Part shown: in pieces, positions 33,609-44,246 of the stretch | How positions within the stretch are numbered: position 1 is the first letter of the stretch | Layout of the letters: the number at the start of each line of letters is the position of its first letter | Assembly (NCBI GenBank): GCA_903772945.1 | Contig: CAICTM010000045.1 | Span: 1 to 64,000, forward strand | Source: Seminavis robusta | Lineage: Eukaryota; Bacillariophyta; Bacillariophyceae; Naviculales; Naviculaceae | DNA length: 64,000 nucleotides | Direction of reading: 5' to 3' | The notes under the pieces: model-generated | Databases searched by the model: none | Told to the model about the DNA's origin: nothing | The model's input: only the letters and a program-made list of their open reading frames with translations | Made by a program: the position numbers and the translations under genes

Positions 33609-35891
33609 ATGACCAACAAACAACAGCAGCCTAAGACAGCTTCAACGCCTCCTTCTTGTAACAGCAAAGGATCTGATTCGGGAAATCTGGGCACGCCCAA
33701 GAACAGCCGTCACGATCGACGTTCGAAATCTCCCAATACTAAGTCGAGAAACGAAAGGAGAAGTCGTTCTCCTCAAGGCAACAACCACAACAACAGTGGC
33801 AGTCGTCGCAGAAGTCGTCCTGATGCCGTTGTGTTTCCTCCGGATCCCGATGAGACTGGAGCTCAAGTAGTCCAGCGGATCTTTGCAGCATTTGGTCTTC
33901 AAACGGAGTTCCCAGAGGACTGCCAAGACTATGTCCAAAAGTTGATGGAACGGCAGCAGCAGCATCCATCCAAACCAGATGATGATGATGATGATAGCGT
34001 TGTCACCTATGCCGATTACACACATCTTCCATTCATCACTATCGACGGAGAGGAAACGCGAGATTTGGATCAAGCACTCTACATTACACGGCAAAACTTG
34101 CCCGGAACAACACCAGCGGCATCCTCCACAGATACTCCCAATTACTACTTTGTCTCATATGCGTTGGCGGATGCCGCCCACTATGTACCGGCTCATTCCC
34201 CCGTCTTTCAATACGCTCTCCGCAAGGGTGGAACGTCGTTGTATCTTCCAGGGCACTGCCTGCCCATGCTGCCACCACAACTCTGTCAAGAATTCTTGTC
34301 CTTGACGCCACGACAGAAACGACGGGCATTGGTCTTGGACATGTATCTGTCGCCCATCACATGTCAACCCGTCAAGACATTTTACAAATGGGCTTGGATC
34401 GTGTCGAGACGAAAGGGAACATTTCGAGAAGTGTCCGAATATTACCAAGCAGTCGATGCCGGAAAATCACATTCCTTTCAATCCAAACAGTACTGCGAGA
34501 CATTGGATTTGCTCCGAGAGGTGGGCATGCTGCGTCTTCATCAACAAGGAGGAAGTGACCATGCCAAACAGCATCAATCCACCAAAAAAGGAGGAGTGGT
34601 ATTGGATGATAATGGCAAACTGGCATTTGACACACGCTGTCATCCTCACTATGACAGTCAAGATTACAATGAACAAATCAGCCTGCTAGCCAATAGCGAA
34701 GGAGCTCGTCTCTTACACTTTATGGAAGGTCTGGAACACAAGGTCGGTGAGCACGACGTGATTCATCCAATCTACAGGACCATGGCAGAGCCGCGACCAC
34801 AACAACTTGCCACATTGGAACAAGTCATACTCAATACACTGACGGCACATGACATTGACGTTCCAACTTGGGGATGGAGGAGACACGCACGCGATGAAGA
34901 CGACAATAATATGGAATCCATTGCTGACTATCTCGAAAGAATTCGAAACCGACGAGACTCGTTGCTGCCGGATTCTCCCGAAGCCAAAGTATGGAGTGCC
35001 GTGGTGCAAGTGGTGGAGCGACAAGCACGCATGAGCCATGCGGTTGCCAATTTCCAAGGAGATCCTGCCCGGGGGCATTTCCAACTCCAGCTCGAGTACT
35101 ATGCCCGTCTCTCGTCGCCCATGCGCGAACTCGTGGGGTGCTTTACCCACAAGGAATTGCGAGAAGCTCATACGGGGACCTTTGTGTCCGCGAGTGTCTC
35201 ACGGTCGCAACGGACTCCCACGAGTCCCTTGGCGGATATCGAGTTGCGAGATGCCGTCATTCGGGCGGCCAAACGAGCCAAGGCGCTGCAAAAGAAACTC
35301 AGCGGGGCCGTCTTTTTGCATGTCATGAACCAACTCTTTTATCAAGACTTGAGGATTCGCAATGTGGGCAAACGACCACTGCGCAGGGGAGTCTTGATTG
35401 GTTTGAACTTTACGGACAATAGCAAAAGTCGGCGATGTTATGTTCAACTGGAAAAACATAATAACATGGAGATCAAAGTCTTTGCGCAAGATTTGGAATA
35501 CTTTTACAACTGCCGTTATCTCCCTTTGCAGTCGGACACTGCAGTTTGGTCCATTGGACCCTTGGCAGGATCGTTTCGGGAAGATGTGGATGATCAAGAA
35601 CGACCACCCATTTTCAAAATTGGGCAACGAGTGACCATTCGAGTGGCCGATTACGCTCAGTTTTACGGACAAACCAGTCGAAGTAGGTGGTGTTTCATCA
35701 TGGACTTGGAACAGACGTTGGAAGAGCCAGATCCTCTCCGATTGAATGGCATTTGCCGCTCCAAGTCATCCGCCTTGCGAAATTCCATTGTGGACATTGA
35801 TTTGTATTCACAACGAGACTCCACAAGCGTTGCCTCGTCTGCCTATCCCGACGATATGGACGAGTGCGGCTTTTTGCTGCAGGAGGATTGA
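33609..35891 (+). CDS. RNB-domain ribonuclease (RNase II/R family)
   Basis: A single exon of 760 residues; the frame is open slightly upstream but the first ATG is at 33609. A basic, Ser/Arg-rich N-terminus of about 85 residues resembles an RNA-binding or nuclear-type tail. The RNB domain begins near residue 140 with FITIDGEETRDLDQALYI, whose Asp cluster binds the catalytic Mg ions. Instead of the usual DxDD this has DLDQ, as in some bacterial members. ADAAHYVPAHSP, RPQQLATLEQV and SPMRELVGCFTHKEL follow in family order. A possible OB-fold lies at the C-terminus (IGQRVTIRVADYAQFYG). It should degrade RNA from the 3-prime end. The organelle of action is not visible. Confidence 0.88.
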   Translation: MTNKQQQPKTASTPPSCNSKGSDSGNLGTPKNSRHDRRSKSPNTKSRNERRSRSPQGNNHNNSGSRRRSRPDAVVFPPDPDETGAQVVQRIFAAFGLQTEFPEDCQDYVQKLMERQQQHPSKPDDDDDDSVVTYADYTHLPFITIDGEETRDLDQALYITRQNLPGTTPAASSTDTPNYYFVSYALADAAHYVPAHSPVFQYALRKGGTSLYLPGHCLPMLPPQLCQEFLSLTPRQKRRALVLDMYLSPITCQPVKTFYKWAWIVSRRKGTFREVSEYYQAVDAGKSHSFQSKQYCETLDLLREVGMLRLHQQGGSDHAKQHQSTKKGGVVLDDNGKLAFDTRCHPHYDSQDYNEQISLLANSEGARLLHFMEGLEHKVGEHDVIHPIYRTMAEPRPQQLATLEQVILNTLTAHDIDVPTWGWRRHARDEDDNNMESIADYLERIRNRRDSLLPDSPEAKVWSAVVQVVERQARMSHAVANFQGDPARGHFQLQLEYYARLSSPMRELVGCFTHKELREAHTGTFVSASVSRSQRTPTSPLADIELRDAVIRAAKRAKALQKKLSGAVFLHVMNQLFYQDLRIRNVGKRPLRRGVLIGLNFTDNSKSRRCYVQLEKHNNMEIKVFAQDLEYFYNCRYLPLQSDTAVWSIGPLAGSFREDVDDQERPPIFKIGQRVTIRVADYAQFYGQTSRSRWCFIMDLEQTLEEPDPLRLNGICRSKSSALRNSIVDIDLYSQRDSTSVASSAYPDDMDECGFLLQED

Positions 35892-37185
35892 AGGGGGGGG
35901 GGACAAAGTTTGCGGTACCGATGGATGGGACGACAACCCACAGGGATGAACAGATTGAGTTGCAGTGCCGGTACCTATTGCAATCAAGCTATTCTGGACT
36001 TGTCCTCGCGTGTGCACTGGGTTGGCAGCCATTGACAGGCTTGGTGCTGACGGAGAAGGATGCTGCGAGAAGTCAGCCCGGAAGTATGAATGCTTGTCTC
36101 GAGATCTGTTCGACGCATAGTAGCATTGTTGGCTCGTTCGCAAATGAAACTAGCAGATGTCGGGAAAACAACCGAACTCAAGGTCATTGTGATCCACACT
36201 ACCGAGCCTAGCAATCTCCGCGACATACTAATGGAAGCAAGAGTGTGAGTCACTTTAACTATCAAGATTTTTCGCTAGTGTATGCTCGTGGCGCTGCCAC
36301 AAAGGCCAATCAGTTACTTTCGCTTCCTCCAACAAAAGCAAACGACAGCTGCTTCCGCACTCTCTTCTTGTTTGTGTTCCCAATTCCCAATGTGTGCAGG
36401 TTCAATGGATGTGGTCTCTCCCAGACGGCAAGGAGGGATAAATCCTGCTAGAAAGCTCCAAGGGAGTATGGATGAGCTGGGTCTCACTGGCTAATACCTG
36501 CCACTCCTGACTAAATGCATGGCTGTGCGGTCATCATCGACGAGTCGATGGTGGTTCCATCCCTGCCCGAAAACTCACCCGTTGAAAGTCACCCATCAAT
36601 CCAACCCTGTTTCCAACGTTGGAAGGAGTGGCAATCTCCAGAGTCGCAGACAAAAGTCCTTGAAGGTCTTGATCTTGATGGTCTTTTAATAAAATGCATG
36701 GCTGGCTCACAGCGCAAAGGTCCATCTCGTATCGCGGCCTCAGAGATGTTTTGGAACGTAGCCCTCAAAAGCTAGATACCACCAGTGTAGATAGCTGCTG
36801 CCTCATATAGCCGTGCTCTCTGCTTCAGATACCGGCATGGATAGTCAAACCAAAGCATTGCCGAAATTGCTCTTTGCTCTCCACAGGGACAAAGCCACAG
36901 ATTCCATGAGGCAGAGCAGCATGGACCTTATGAGCGAGTGCCACTTGTATCCATAGTTCGTGTCAGGACCTTATGACTGAGGCGAGTGCCACCTGCATCC
37001 ACAGTTCGTTTCAGGTTCCTGTTTTCTGGCTTGGAGACCCGCAGCTACAAAAGGCAAAGGGGTCTCCACCACGAGCAGCCATTTCTTTAACTAGTTCCAC
37101 AGCGACTTTCACAGCAAGCAATCATAGCCACTAGCTAGCATCGAGACTACGATGGATGTGCAATGGCAGCCCCCTGATCTCCACC
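35892..37185. other. Intergenic, no gene supported
   Basis: A poly-G run lies at about 35893-35902. A frame at 36515-36775 ends SRIAASEMFWNVALKS, faintly like the end of a protein-kinase domain. It is too weak to call. Confidence 0.4.
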
Positions 37186-37562
37186 TGGACCGTCCGACGC
37201 TTTTCGCTCAGTCTTTAAAAACTGCCACGATTTAAGGGGATGTGTTTAAAAGGGGATGTTGAAGATGTGAAGACTTAAAGAGTTGTTTAAGGGTTTTTTA
37301 CATATTTAAGGGGATGTTGTTAAGGGGATGTTTATTTAAGGGGATATTCATTCGTGATAAGGGGATGTTCCGTGTCGTTTCAGTGAAGGCTTAAAGAGTT
37401 GTTTCGAGGACATAAGGGGTTGTTGTTAAGGGGGTGTTTAAGGGGTTGTTGAAGATTTAAGGGGTTGTTTAAGGGATTGTTTCAAACGGCCGTCACGGTG
37501 GCAATTTCAAGTTTTTAAAAAATCCTGAGTGGGAAGCTGAGTTAAAACCGTCGGACGGTCCA
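37186..37562. mobile_element. Inverted-repeat element filled with AAGGGG(A/T)TGTT
   Basis: The ends are inverted repeats starting TGGACCGTCCGACG and matching for about 25 bases with three mismatches. The interior consists of about 14 degenerate copies of TTAAGGGGATGTT or TTAAGGGGTTGTT, nearly all in one orientation. There is no coding content and no clear target duplication. The GGACC start and the architecture recall the element at 18649-19061, though the motif is unrelated. Confidence 0.75.
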
Positions 37563-37776
37563 CGGAAGCCTCCACTCTCCTCAACAAAGGGTTTGATCTG
37601 TGCCTCGCACAGACCGCATGTATTATTTAAATGGCGTCAGACCCACTGCGATGTAGGGTCTCGTGAGGCCAGTGTGGCCTGTCAGCGGACTTGACTGTAG
37701 GTTGGGCGGGGTTGGATCTAATTAAGACTAAGCTAGCTAGGTACTGTAATAATAAGAATGACAACATGACAATGTG

Positions 37777-38095
37777 ACCAAGACAACCGACAATGGTTAT
37801 TTTGAGCCTTGCAGGATTTCTTCATGACCGGCTACGGTATGTGACGAAGACGGACGAGTTCGGCCGAGGACAGGCCCTTTCGTGACCAAGACGACCGACA
37901 ATTGTTGGACCGAAACTAAAACGGACGACGACGGGACCGTGGTTATTAACAGACCCTTGCAGGACATCTTCAGACCGCTGCGGTATGTGACGAAGACGGA
38001 CGAGTTCGGGCCCGAGGACAGGTCCTTTCGTGACCAAGACCACTGACAAAGGTTGGACCGAAACTAAAACGGACGACGTACGGGACTGTACCGCA
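37777..38095. repeat. Tandem repeat, about 146-bp unit, about two copies
   Basis: The stretch GGTATGTGACGAAGACGG recurs 146 bases later (37836 and 37982), as do the following TTTCGTGACCAAGAC and TTGGACCGAAACTAAAAC blocks. There is no coding content. Confidence 0.8.
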
Positions 38096-38436
38096 CATCC
38101 GTCGTCTGACAATGGTTGGAACGTTGTACAGCTACCGGTATTCGTACTAGTATTAATAAAACATTCCGTTAAGCCTGGAAGTGTTAAGTCCACCCCCGGT
38201 TATGAAGCCTCCTATGGTACTGGTGGTAGTTCCGCAAAGCCTGCAAAGTGATCTAAAAGTCATCAGCGCCAACCACCGACATGCCTGCAGCGTAACCAAC
38301 CCACCAGAACCCACATACTAGTACCCGGTACAAATTTTCCTTCCTTCTTCTTTCTTGGTTCCTTGTCGTTTCCATTCATTTATTTGCAACAAGAACTTCC
38401 CAAGCAGCCCTATCAAACGCATCAGTCCTTGGCATC
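38096..38436. other. Intergenic, no gene seen
   Basis: Short stretch between the tandem repeat and a small frame. A pyrimidine-rich run lies near 38340-38370. Confidence 0.4.
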
Positions 38437-38730
38437 ATGAAATCTGGAGACCGCACGGATACACCCCAGGAGCAACGCGCAAACTCGCCTCCGTCTTTGC
38501 TTGAGCTGCAGCAAGGCCGAGCAGCCTTGAGGACAACAACCAATGCACCACCTCCTAGAAGAAATAATGAAGGCATCCTCGTGGCTAACTTCAACTTGAA
38601 TGAAGCGGCGAGGATGAATCGTATGTTCCTAATAATTGAACAGGTTCTTGGCATTGTTGGTGGCCACGACATGGACGGATCAGGTTTTGGGCCACAGCAA
38701 GAAGGAGAGGAAGGAGAAGGCACTCAGTAA
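38437..38730 (+). CDS. Small hypothetical protein, 97 residues
   Basis: An ATG frame with a hydrophilic N-terminus, a stretch ILVANFNLNEAARMNRMFL and an acidic Gly/Glu-rich end. No family is recognised. It may be a real small gene, a fragment, or chance. Confidence 0.25.
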   Translation: MKSGDRTDTPQEQRANSPPSLLELQQGRAALRTTTNAPPPRRNNEGILVANFNLNEAARMNRMFLIIEQVLGIVGGHDMDGSGFGPQQEGEEGEGTQ

Positions 38731-39428
38731 ATGACTGGGGGGCCACCCTCCAGAGTGGATTACAGCCACCACCCTGTATGGCAGCAACTGCACTTTTTGC
38801 ACCTGCCTGGAAACCAACAGAGCTGCGTTGTGGACGACCGATAGCGAAAAAGATACGATACATTCCTTGACCAGTCGAATCTACACTCACTTTCATTTTA
38901 AAACCAATTAAGACGATAATACAAAGAATGCAAATCTGAAAAGGCTTCTGCCTTGCCCCGTACGCTGGCTTGATCATAAATCCCTCCTCTGACTCTGCAG
39001 CACCATGGCACGAAACGGTTGCTGCTGACTTCAAGGCACTATTACCGTCTATAGATCCTTTCCAACATCAATGGCAGCCGTGCCAAAGGTGTTCTCAGAG
39101 TATGAAGGACTGGGACTCGCCAGCAAGAGCGAGGGAATTGGAACTGATTGATTCAATCAATGGCAGATAATCCACCTACTCTACTCTAAACCCCCCTCGA
39201 GTACATCAATCGAAGGTGGCACAGCACCCACTCGCAGGTTATATCCAGCTGACAAGCAGGCTCGGGGCTCCTTCACAGCTCCGTCGGCGTTTTGCAAAGA
39301 TTCAATCCCATATAATTCGACTGTCACTCAGCTCGATTGAATGATGGATCGAATCGAATCAGAATCGAATCATCCAATTAAGCCAGGCCACACTATAATC
39401 AGCGCATGTCCGTCCGTCGTCGGTCAAA
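38731..39428. other. Intergenic, no gene seen
   Basis: Contains repeated ATCGAATCGAAT-type stretches near 39340 that recall 33385, hinting at copies of a repeat. No frame is supported. Confidence 0.4.
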
Positions 39429-41565
39429 ATGTACAACAGCCTTTTTGATTTCGCTTTGCGCGACAGAAAAGGTCAGATCACTTTCGTCGTGGAATGGATC
39501 AAGTACAGCAGACGCAAACAGAAGCATCAGTTCAGTCAGCAGGAACAACGAAGATGCTTTGTAATGCCCGGCATGTGTATTGAAATTACCTGCTGCCGGG
39601 ATACCCTTTCCAGAATGGTCGGTTTTGGCTGGGACAAGTGGACCAGTTGTGAGAAGATCTTTGATTCCAAGAAAAGCATTCTGCATGGCAACCACGGCAT
39701 TGCATGCAGATGCAACGAGGCTGTGGACAATTCGCTGACTGAATTCTTTGAGAACATGAAACAGCTTGCGTGTCCAAGAGCAACTCTATTTATCAGGGAG
39801 TTAGTTGGGAACATGGTACAGCAGTCACTTCGAGACGATGACGATGAACTCCTCGAGCTTCCTTCCTGTGAAAGCAAGCGGCAACTGTATGGAAGGTACC
39901 TCAGAGAACGATGCTACCAGTATTCCGTGGACCAGAAGGGAGCAGTGAGCGACCTACAATATTCCATTAGCTGGCGTGGAACAGAAACCTGTCTGCAGCT
40001 GGGCCAAGTTCCACGCCTTCTGGGCCAAGAAGTATGCAAACATAGTAGTCTGTTGACCAAGGGAAGACATCTGCAACGAATGCTTCAAGCACGCAAACCG
40101 ACACAAGTATCTGGTCAACCGGCTGCAGGCAAGGGAAGATCGTCAAGCGAATATTGATCAGATGCTAGTGTGATGGCGACAACAATGAGGAGGAAGAAGC
40201 AACACAAGACATCAACAATGATGATCCTCCAGCACCACCACCACCGGAGCCATCAAAACAGGAAAGGGCAAAGCTGCTCCAAGAGCAGACAGCACTCCTC
40301 GACAAGAGTGCACACCATGTCAGGATGTATCATGACCAGCGCGCACTCTTCCAACAATACAAGGAGCTTGCGAGGAATACGAAGGAGAAGCCTCCAAGCG
40401 AAAGGATCCTCTGCTACGTACCTGACTATGCGCAGAACATGGGGATTCCATGCTGCTTCGGCTTCGAGCAACCCGGTGAAACCTACTACTACAGCCCACT
40501 GAATACATTCTGCTTTGGTGTTGTCGATACCGCTGTGGATGAGCTTGGTGCCTACGTCTACACAGAAGAAGCGGCACAGAAAGGTGGAAACAATGTCGCC
40601 TCCCTTCTCTGGTTGCATCTACAGAGGTCTGATGTTCTCTACACTCCAGAGCCATTCAAGGAGCTAACGTTTTTCTTTGACAACTGTCCAGGTCAGAACA
40701 AGAACAACATGGTGATACGTCTTATCTGCCTGCTTGTCAAGCTGCGAGTGGCTACCACTGTGAAGTGTTGCTTCCTGATTAGAGGCCACACAAAGAATGA
40801 CTGCGACAGACTCTTCAACATAATGAAAAAGGATCATCGAAAGGTATGTAACACCATGGCATCATTGTTGTTCTTCACATAAAAACCTGAAATGAAGAAG
40901 AAGCGAACGTCTCACCTACATGATTCGCTACTGCTGTTGCCGTATAGTCAAACATCTATCTGCCGGAAGACATGGTGGAAGCTCTTAGCCATGAACAAGT
41001 CCATCCAGTGTGGGTGACCAACCAAGATATGTTTGATTTCGACAAGTTCGGGAACCAGTACTTATACATGATCAAGAGCGGTGTTGATGACAACCACATG
41101 TTTGTGGCAACTGCAACCAAGGATAATGGGGCCACCATTGCCATTCAGGAATGGTGTAATGGGCCTACTGTCGAGGAGACAATGCAGAAGAAGTCCATCA
41201 CCAAGAAGATCACCAAAGAACCACAATGTGATTCCAAGGCGACTTGGCTATTGCGCATGCAGGAGTTTGAAGGCATTCCTGCCATCGGTGTGCAGGATAT
41301 CAAATGGATCGAACTGTACGGCAAATGGGGTCCTCTCATTCCTGAAGAGAAGCGAAAGCAGATGAAATGGTACCACGAGAATCCAGGAGATGCTAGACGC
41401 GAGAAGGCAAGAACAACCGGAATGCTTCCAAGGCGGCCAAAGCAGCCAGGACCATCACTGCTAATGGTGCTAATGGTGCCACCTAGTCTAATAGAGATGT
41501 TGTCTATATTTAAAATGAGTTTGTCATATGGTAAGAGCTTGGTTTTGGTGCTGGAACGCCTGTGA
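39429..41565 (+). pseudogene. DDE-type transposase (DUF7869-like), decayed
   Basis: The 5-prime part (39429-40157) codes for WDKWTSCEKIF and later, in another frame, WAKFHAFWAKKYAN and DICNECFKHANRHK, a possible zinc knuckle. From about 40260 the frame gives ILCYVPDYAQNMGIPCCFGF and FFFDNCPGQNKNNMV, then FLIRGHTKNDCDRLFNIMK. This DNCxGQNKN...GHTKND signature is shared by a widespread set of transposase-like proteins. A GT-AG phase-0 intron at 40844-40947 joins DHRK to SNIYLPEDMVEA. Frame changes and a stop near 40045-40160 break the middle, so the copy looks dead. No inverted ends could be placed. Family name is from memory of the signature. Confidence 0.65.
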
Positions 41566-42039
41566 GCTTCATTGTGGTTGCTCACTTTTGGTTTTTCGCG
41601 ATTTTCTCAGCTTCACGATTCTAGGATCTCCGGACGATGCAAGACGGTGCGTGGCGGATAATAGTGTGATCAGCCTTAATTGTGTCTCAATCCTCTTTCG
41701 TTGTGGAATCCAGTGATTCGATTCTTCACGCTAATGATCGAGAGATCTTTCGAATAGATCTGGGTAGAATGATTGATCATTCGCTCATTCGAATGATGTT
41801 GTTCTTTTGGGATCTTCTCTATGGCCTCCCTTCACAGCCAGAACATCATCTGGAAGGCGTAACGTCTCCCATTTTCTCCTCATTGCTCTCCCCGTACGCC
41901 CACCACCACAGCCACCCACCACCGCAGCCACTGCTCTGCCTAGTCAGCCCCCCTCGCTCCTTAACGTATCTATTTGGTATTTGTTAGCTATGAAAAAGAA
42001 TTTGACATCCTCGCAACCCTTCTTTCAAAGATAAAGACG
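41566..42039. other. Intergenic, no gene seen
   Basis: Between the transposase remnant and the sulfatase remnant. No supported frame. Confidence 0.4.
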
Positions 42040-43060
42040 ATGTCTGGTTTCAACCGCCAGTCTGTTTCGGGGCTATGACTACTCGCCCTTTTTGTACTAG
42101 CATTAGGCTTTTTGTCTGCTACTGGTACTGCCAAACCACCAAATATTGTCTTTTTGGTCTGTGAATCGACCGACGGCCGTATATGGCGCGAATGGTATCA
42201 GGACATGATTCCCTTGCCCAACTTGCACCAATTGGAAGCACAGCCGGGGGGCTGCAGTTTTCATCGTCACTACACCAACTCTCCCGTTTGCTGTACTTCG
42301 TGCTCGACACTGTTGAGTGGCCATCATGCCCACAAGATCGCACACATTCAGCGCCAACAACGCACCGACAAGACCACGGGAAAGAAATGGATTCGAGAAT
42401 TGGCCGTCAATGGGGCTTGGAACAACTCTGAAGGCCCCCCTGTCAACTTTCAGCACCGGATCGATCAAATCTTGGAACGCAGTCTCAATTATACAGTCAA
42501 GCTTTCGGGCAAACGGGATTGGACCACAGGAGGACATACCGACAATGTCAAGATGAGTGCATGGACCATATATACTTGATTCCTGTACATTATTCCCAAA
42601 CAAGGTGGATGGGCGGACGAGCTCCTCTTTGTCTGTGGAGACAACGGGACGGTACGAGGGCCCAATATATCGCCGCATTGGGATGATTGGAAAGCACTCA
42701 ATGAGACTGTCGATTGGATGAAGAACTACCAAAAAGGTCAGGAGAATGGGACCATTGACAAGGACAAACCATTCTTTGTCTATCAAGGTATGAATATTGT
42801 GCACCAACCCTATCTGACCAATGAACACTGGTACAACAAGATTGATCCCAACAAAATCAATGTCCCAGAATGGATTCCTCTGGAGAAGTTACATCCATGT
42901 GATTTGCAGTCGTCCATGATGAAGGGCTGTATTCCCCCCATGGAAATGCCATGACTCAAGAATTCTTTTACGATTACTAGTTACCGTCGACGCAACATTC
43001 GCAGAATTTACTATGCCATGATTGCCGAGTTTGGTCGGAGCGTACACGGTGCACTACGCT
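42040..43060 (+). pseudogene. Sulfatase (arylsulfatase-like) remnant
   Basis: After an ATG and a hydrophobic leader (LLALFVLALGFLSATG) the frame gives KPPNIVFLVCESTDGR, the start of the sulfatase fold. YTNSPVCCTSCSTLLSG follows where the formylglycine motif CxPSR belongs. Later parts match sulfatases (GGWADELLFVCGDNG, KPFFVYQGMNIVHQPYL). The copy is broken: a TGA lies inside the leader (near 42076), the CxPSR Pro and Arg are lost, the frame shifts near 42580 and again near 42955, and the C-terminal half is missing. Sulfatases need the modified Cys to hydrolyse sulfate esters, so this one cannot work. Confidence 0.8.
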
Positions 43061-43715
43061 AAAAGCTAGTGTTAAGATCTTTCGAGTGTTTTGAGTTTGA
43101 AAGAATGTAAGTTATGAGAGAGATTAGAAAGCTATGAAAAACTAATCAACGAGACACTTCGTCGTGAAGCTCATTGAGCAGGTCTCCCGCGGGAGGCCTT
43201 GAAGTGTGATAACGTAGGTTGTAGTAGAGAACCTACGTACTCCACGATCCAATTCCGGAACGCGTGAAAACTTCAGCTACATCTAAGAAGCACATTTTAG
43301 CCACCCAATTTACCAGTGTGCTTGTGCGTGATGGTCTTGTGCAAGAGCCTCTATAGTTCGATGCAGGTGCCTACTATTAACACAGCTTTGCGTCAAATGA
43401 TCTTGATGTTGCCTATAGATTCGTACGGTACATTGCGTCATAATAAGCAAAGCTACAACTAGTGTTTACGCATATGCGTAACGAAAGTGCATGGAGAACA
43501 GAACATTCTTTACTATTGAACAAGATTCTTATGGGTTCGCCTGCTTCAACATGCAAATGGGCACATTCTTTGTGCACCAAGCTATCAACAGTTTTTGCAA
43601 ACGGCATTCATTTTCCTTATGCCCCTTGGACCTGACCGCATTCTGCGCTTTATCCAAGGCAACAACTTTGGCCACCCCTCAAATCTTTTCCAGTTGCACA
43701 AAATAAACACGCACG
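43061..43715. other. Intergenic; possible LTR fragment
   Basis: A hairpin (ACGTAGGTT and AACCTACGT) lies near 43217. The stretch CTACATCTAAGAAGC near 43276 also flanks the Ty3-type LTR near 52230 on the other strand. No gene was seen. Confidence 0.3.
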
Positions 43716-43976
43716 ATGGTCAAATTCAAGTGCCCGTACTGCTTAAAAACGTGCAAGACCGACTGGGGTTTGAAGCGGCATCTGGATACAGTTTGCCGAA
43801 TCCCGCATTCGATTCAGACACGGACTGACCCTGACTCCCACAACAACGACCGTGGGGAGGATGACAATGGCGGTGGTGGCAAAAGGAGAGCAAGAGATGA
43901 GGAGACAAGCAGTGCAGAGGAAAATAGTGATGAGGAAAGACCCAGGAAGAAGATGCACTTGGAGCCAGAATCAGAG
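43716..43976 (+). CDS. Zinc-finger transposon-type ORF, 5-prime part
   Basis: The ATG opens MVKFKCPYCLKTCKTDWGL and a following KRHLDTVC, a single CxxC/HxxxxC zinc finger at the very N-terminus. An acidic, Arg-rich linker comes next. The frame is cut at 43976 by the insertion of the LTR element; homologous-looking sequence continues on the far side at 49310. Finger-plus-charged-linker N-termini are common in fungal and protist transposon proteins (Plavaka-like), but the family is not certain. Confidence 0.55.
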
Positions 43977-44230
43977 TGTTGGAGGTTGTATTACAGACAC
44001 CTCAATACAAATTAGTCGTTTATCCCAATCTAGTTATAGGGGATATCTATATCTATTCTCTAGTTACATACATGGGGAGTTTAACTGATCTATATGGTCA
44101 CCCCCTTCACTATATCCTTTGAAGTTGAATCAATCCCAGAAAACATGGAGAAAGATCACTTCTTGGAAATAGCTTAACAGTAAAACAGTATTTTACCTTT
44201 ACTAAGCTAGAGTGTTACTAGCAACTAACA
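43977..44230 (+). repeat. 5-prime LTR, 254 bp
   Basis: Identical base for base to 49056-49309. It contains a CTATAT/ACTATAT box near 44110 that could serve as promoter. The site CACTTCTTGGAAATAG at 44157-44172 is complementary to the primer-binding site. Confidence 0.93.
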
Positions 44231-44246
44231 CTATTTCCAAGAAGTG
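44231..44246 (+). promoter_or_regulatory. Candidate self-complementary primer-binding site
   Basis: The 16 bases right after the 5-prime LTR (CTATTTCCAAGAAGTG) are the exact reverse complement of 44157-44172 within the LTR. In Tf1-type self-priming elements the start of the mRNA itself folds onto this site. A tRNA match cannot be excluded by eye. Confidence 0.65.

Noticed and set aside
36515-36775. Possible end of a protein-kinase domain
   Set aside because: Only a short RIxAxE-like string resembles kinases; no other kinase motif nearby.
43070-43280. Possible solo LTR beginning TGTTAAG and ending CTACA
   Set aside because: No matching target duplication and no second copy in the window.
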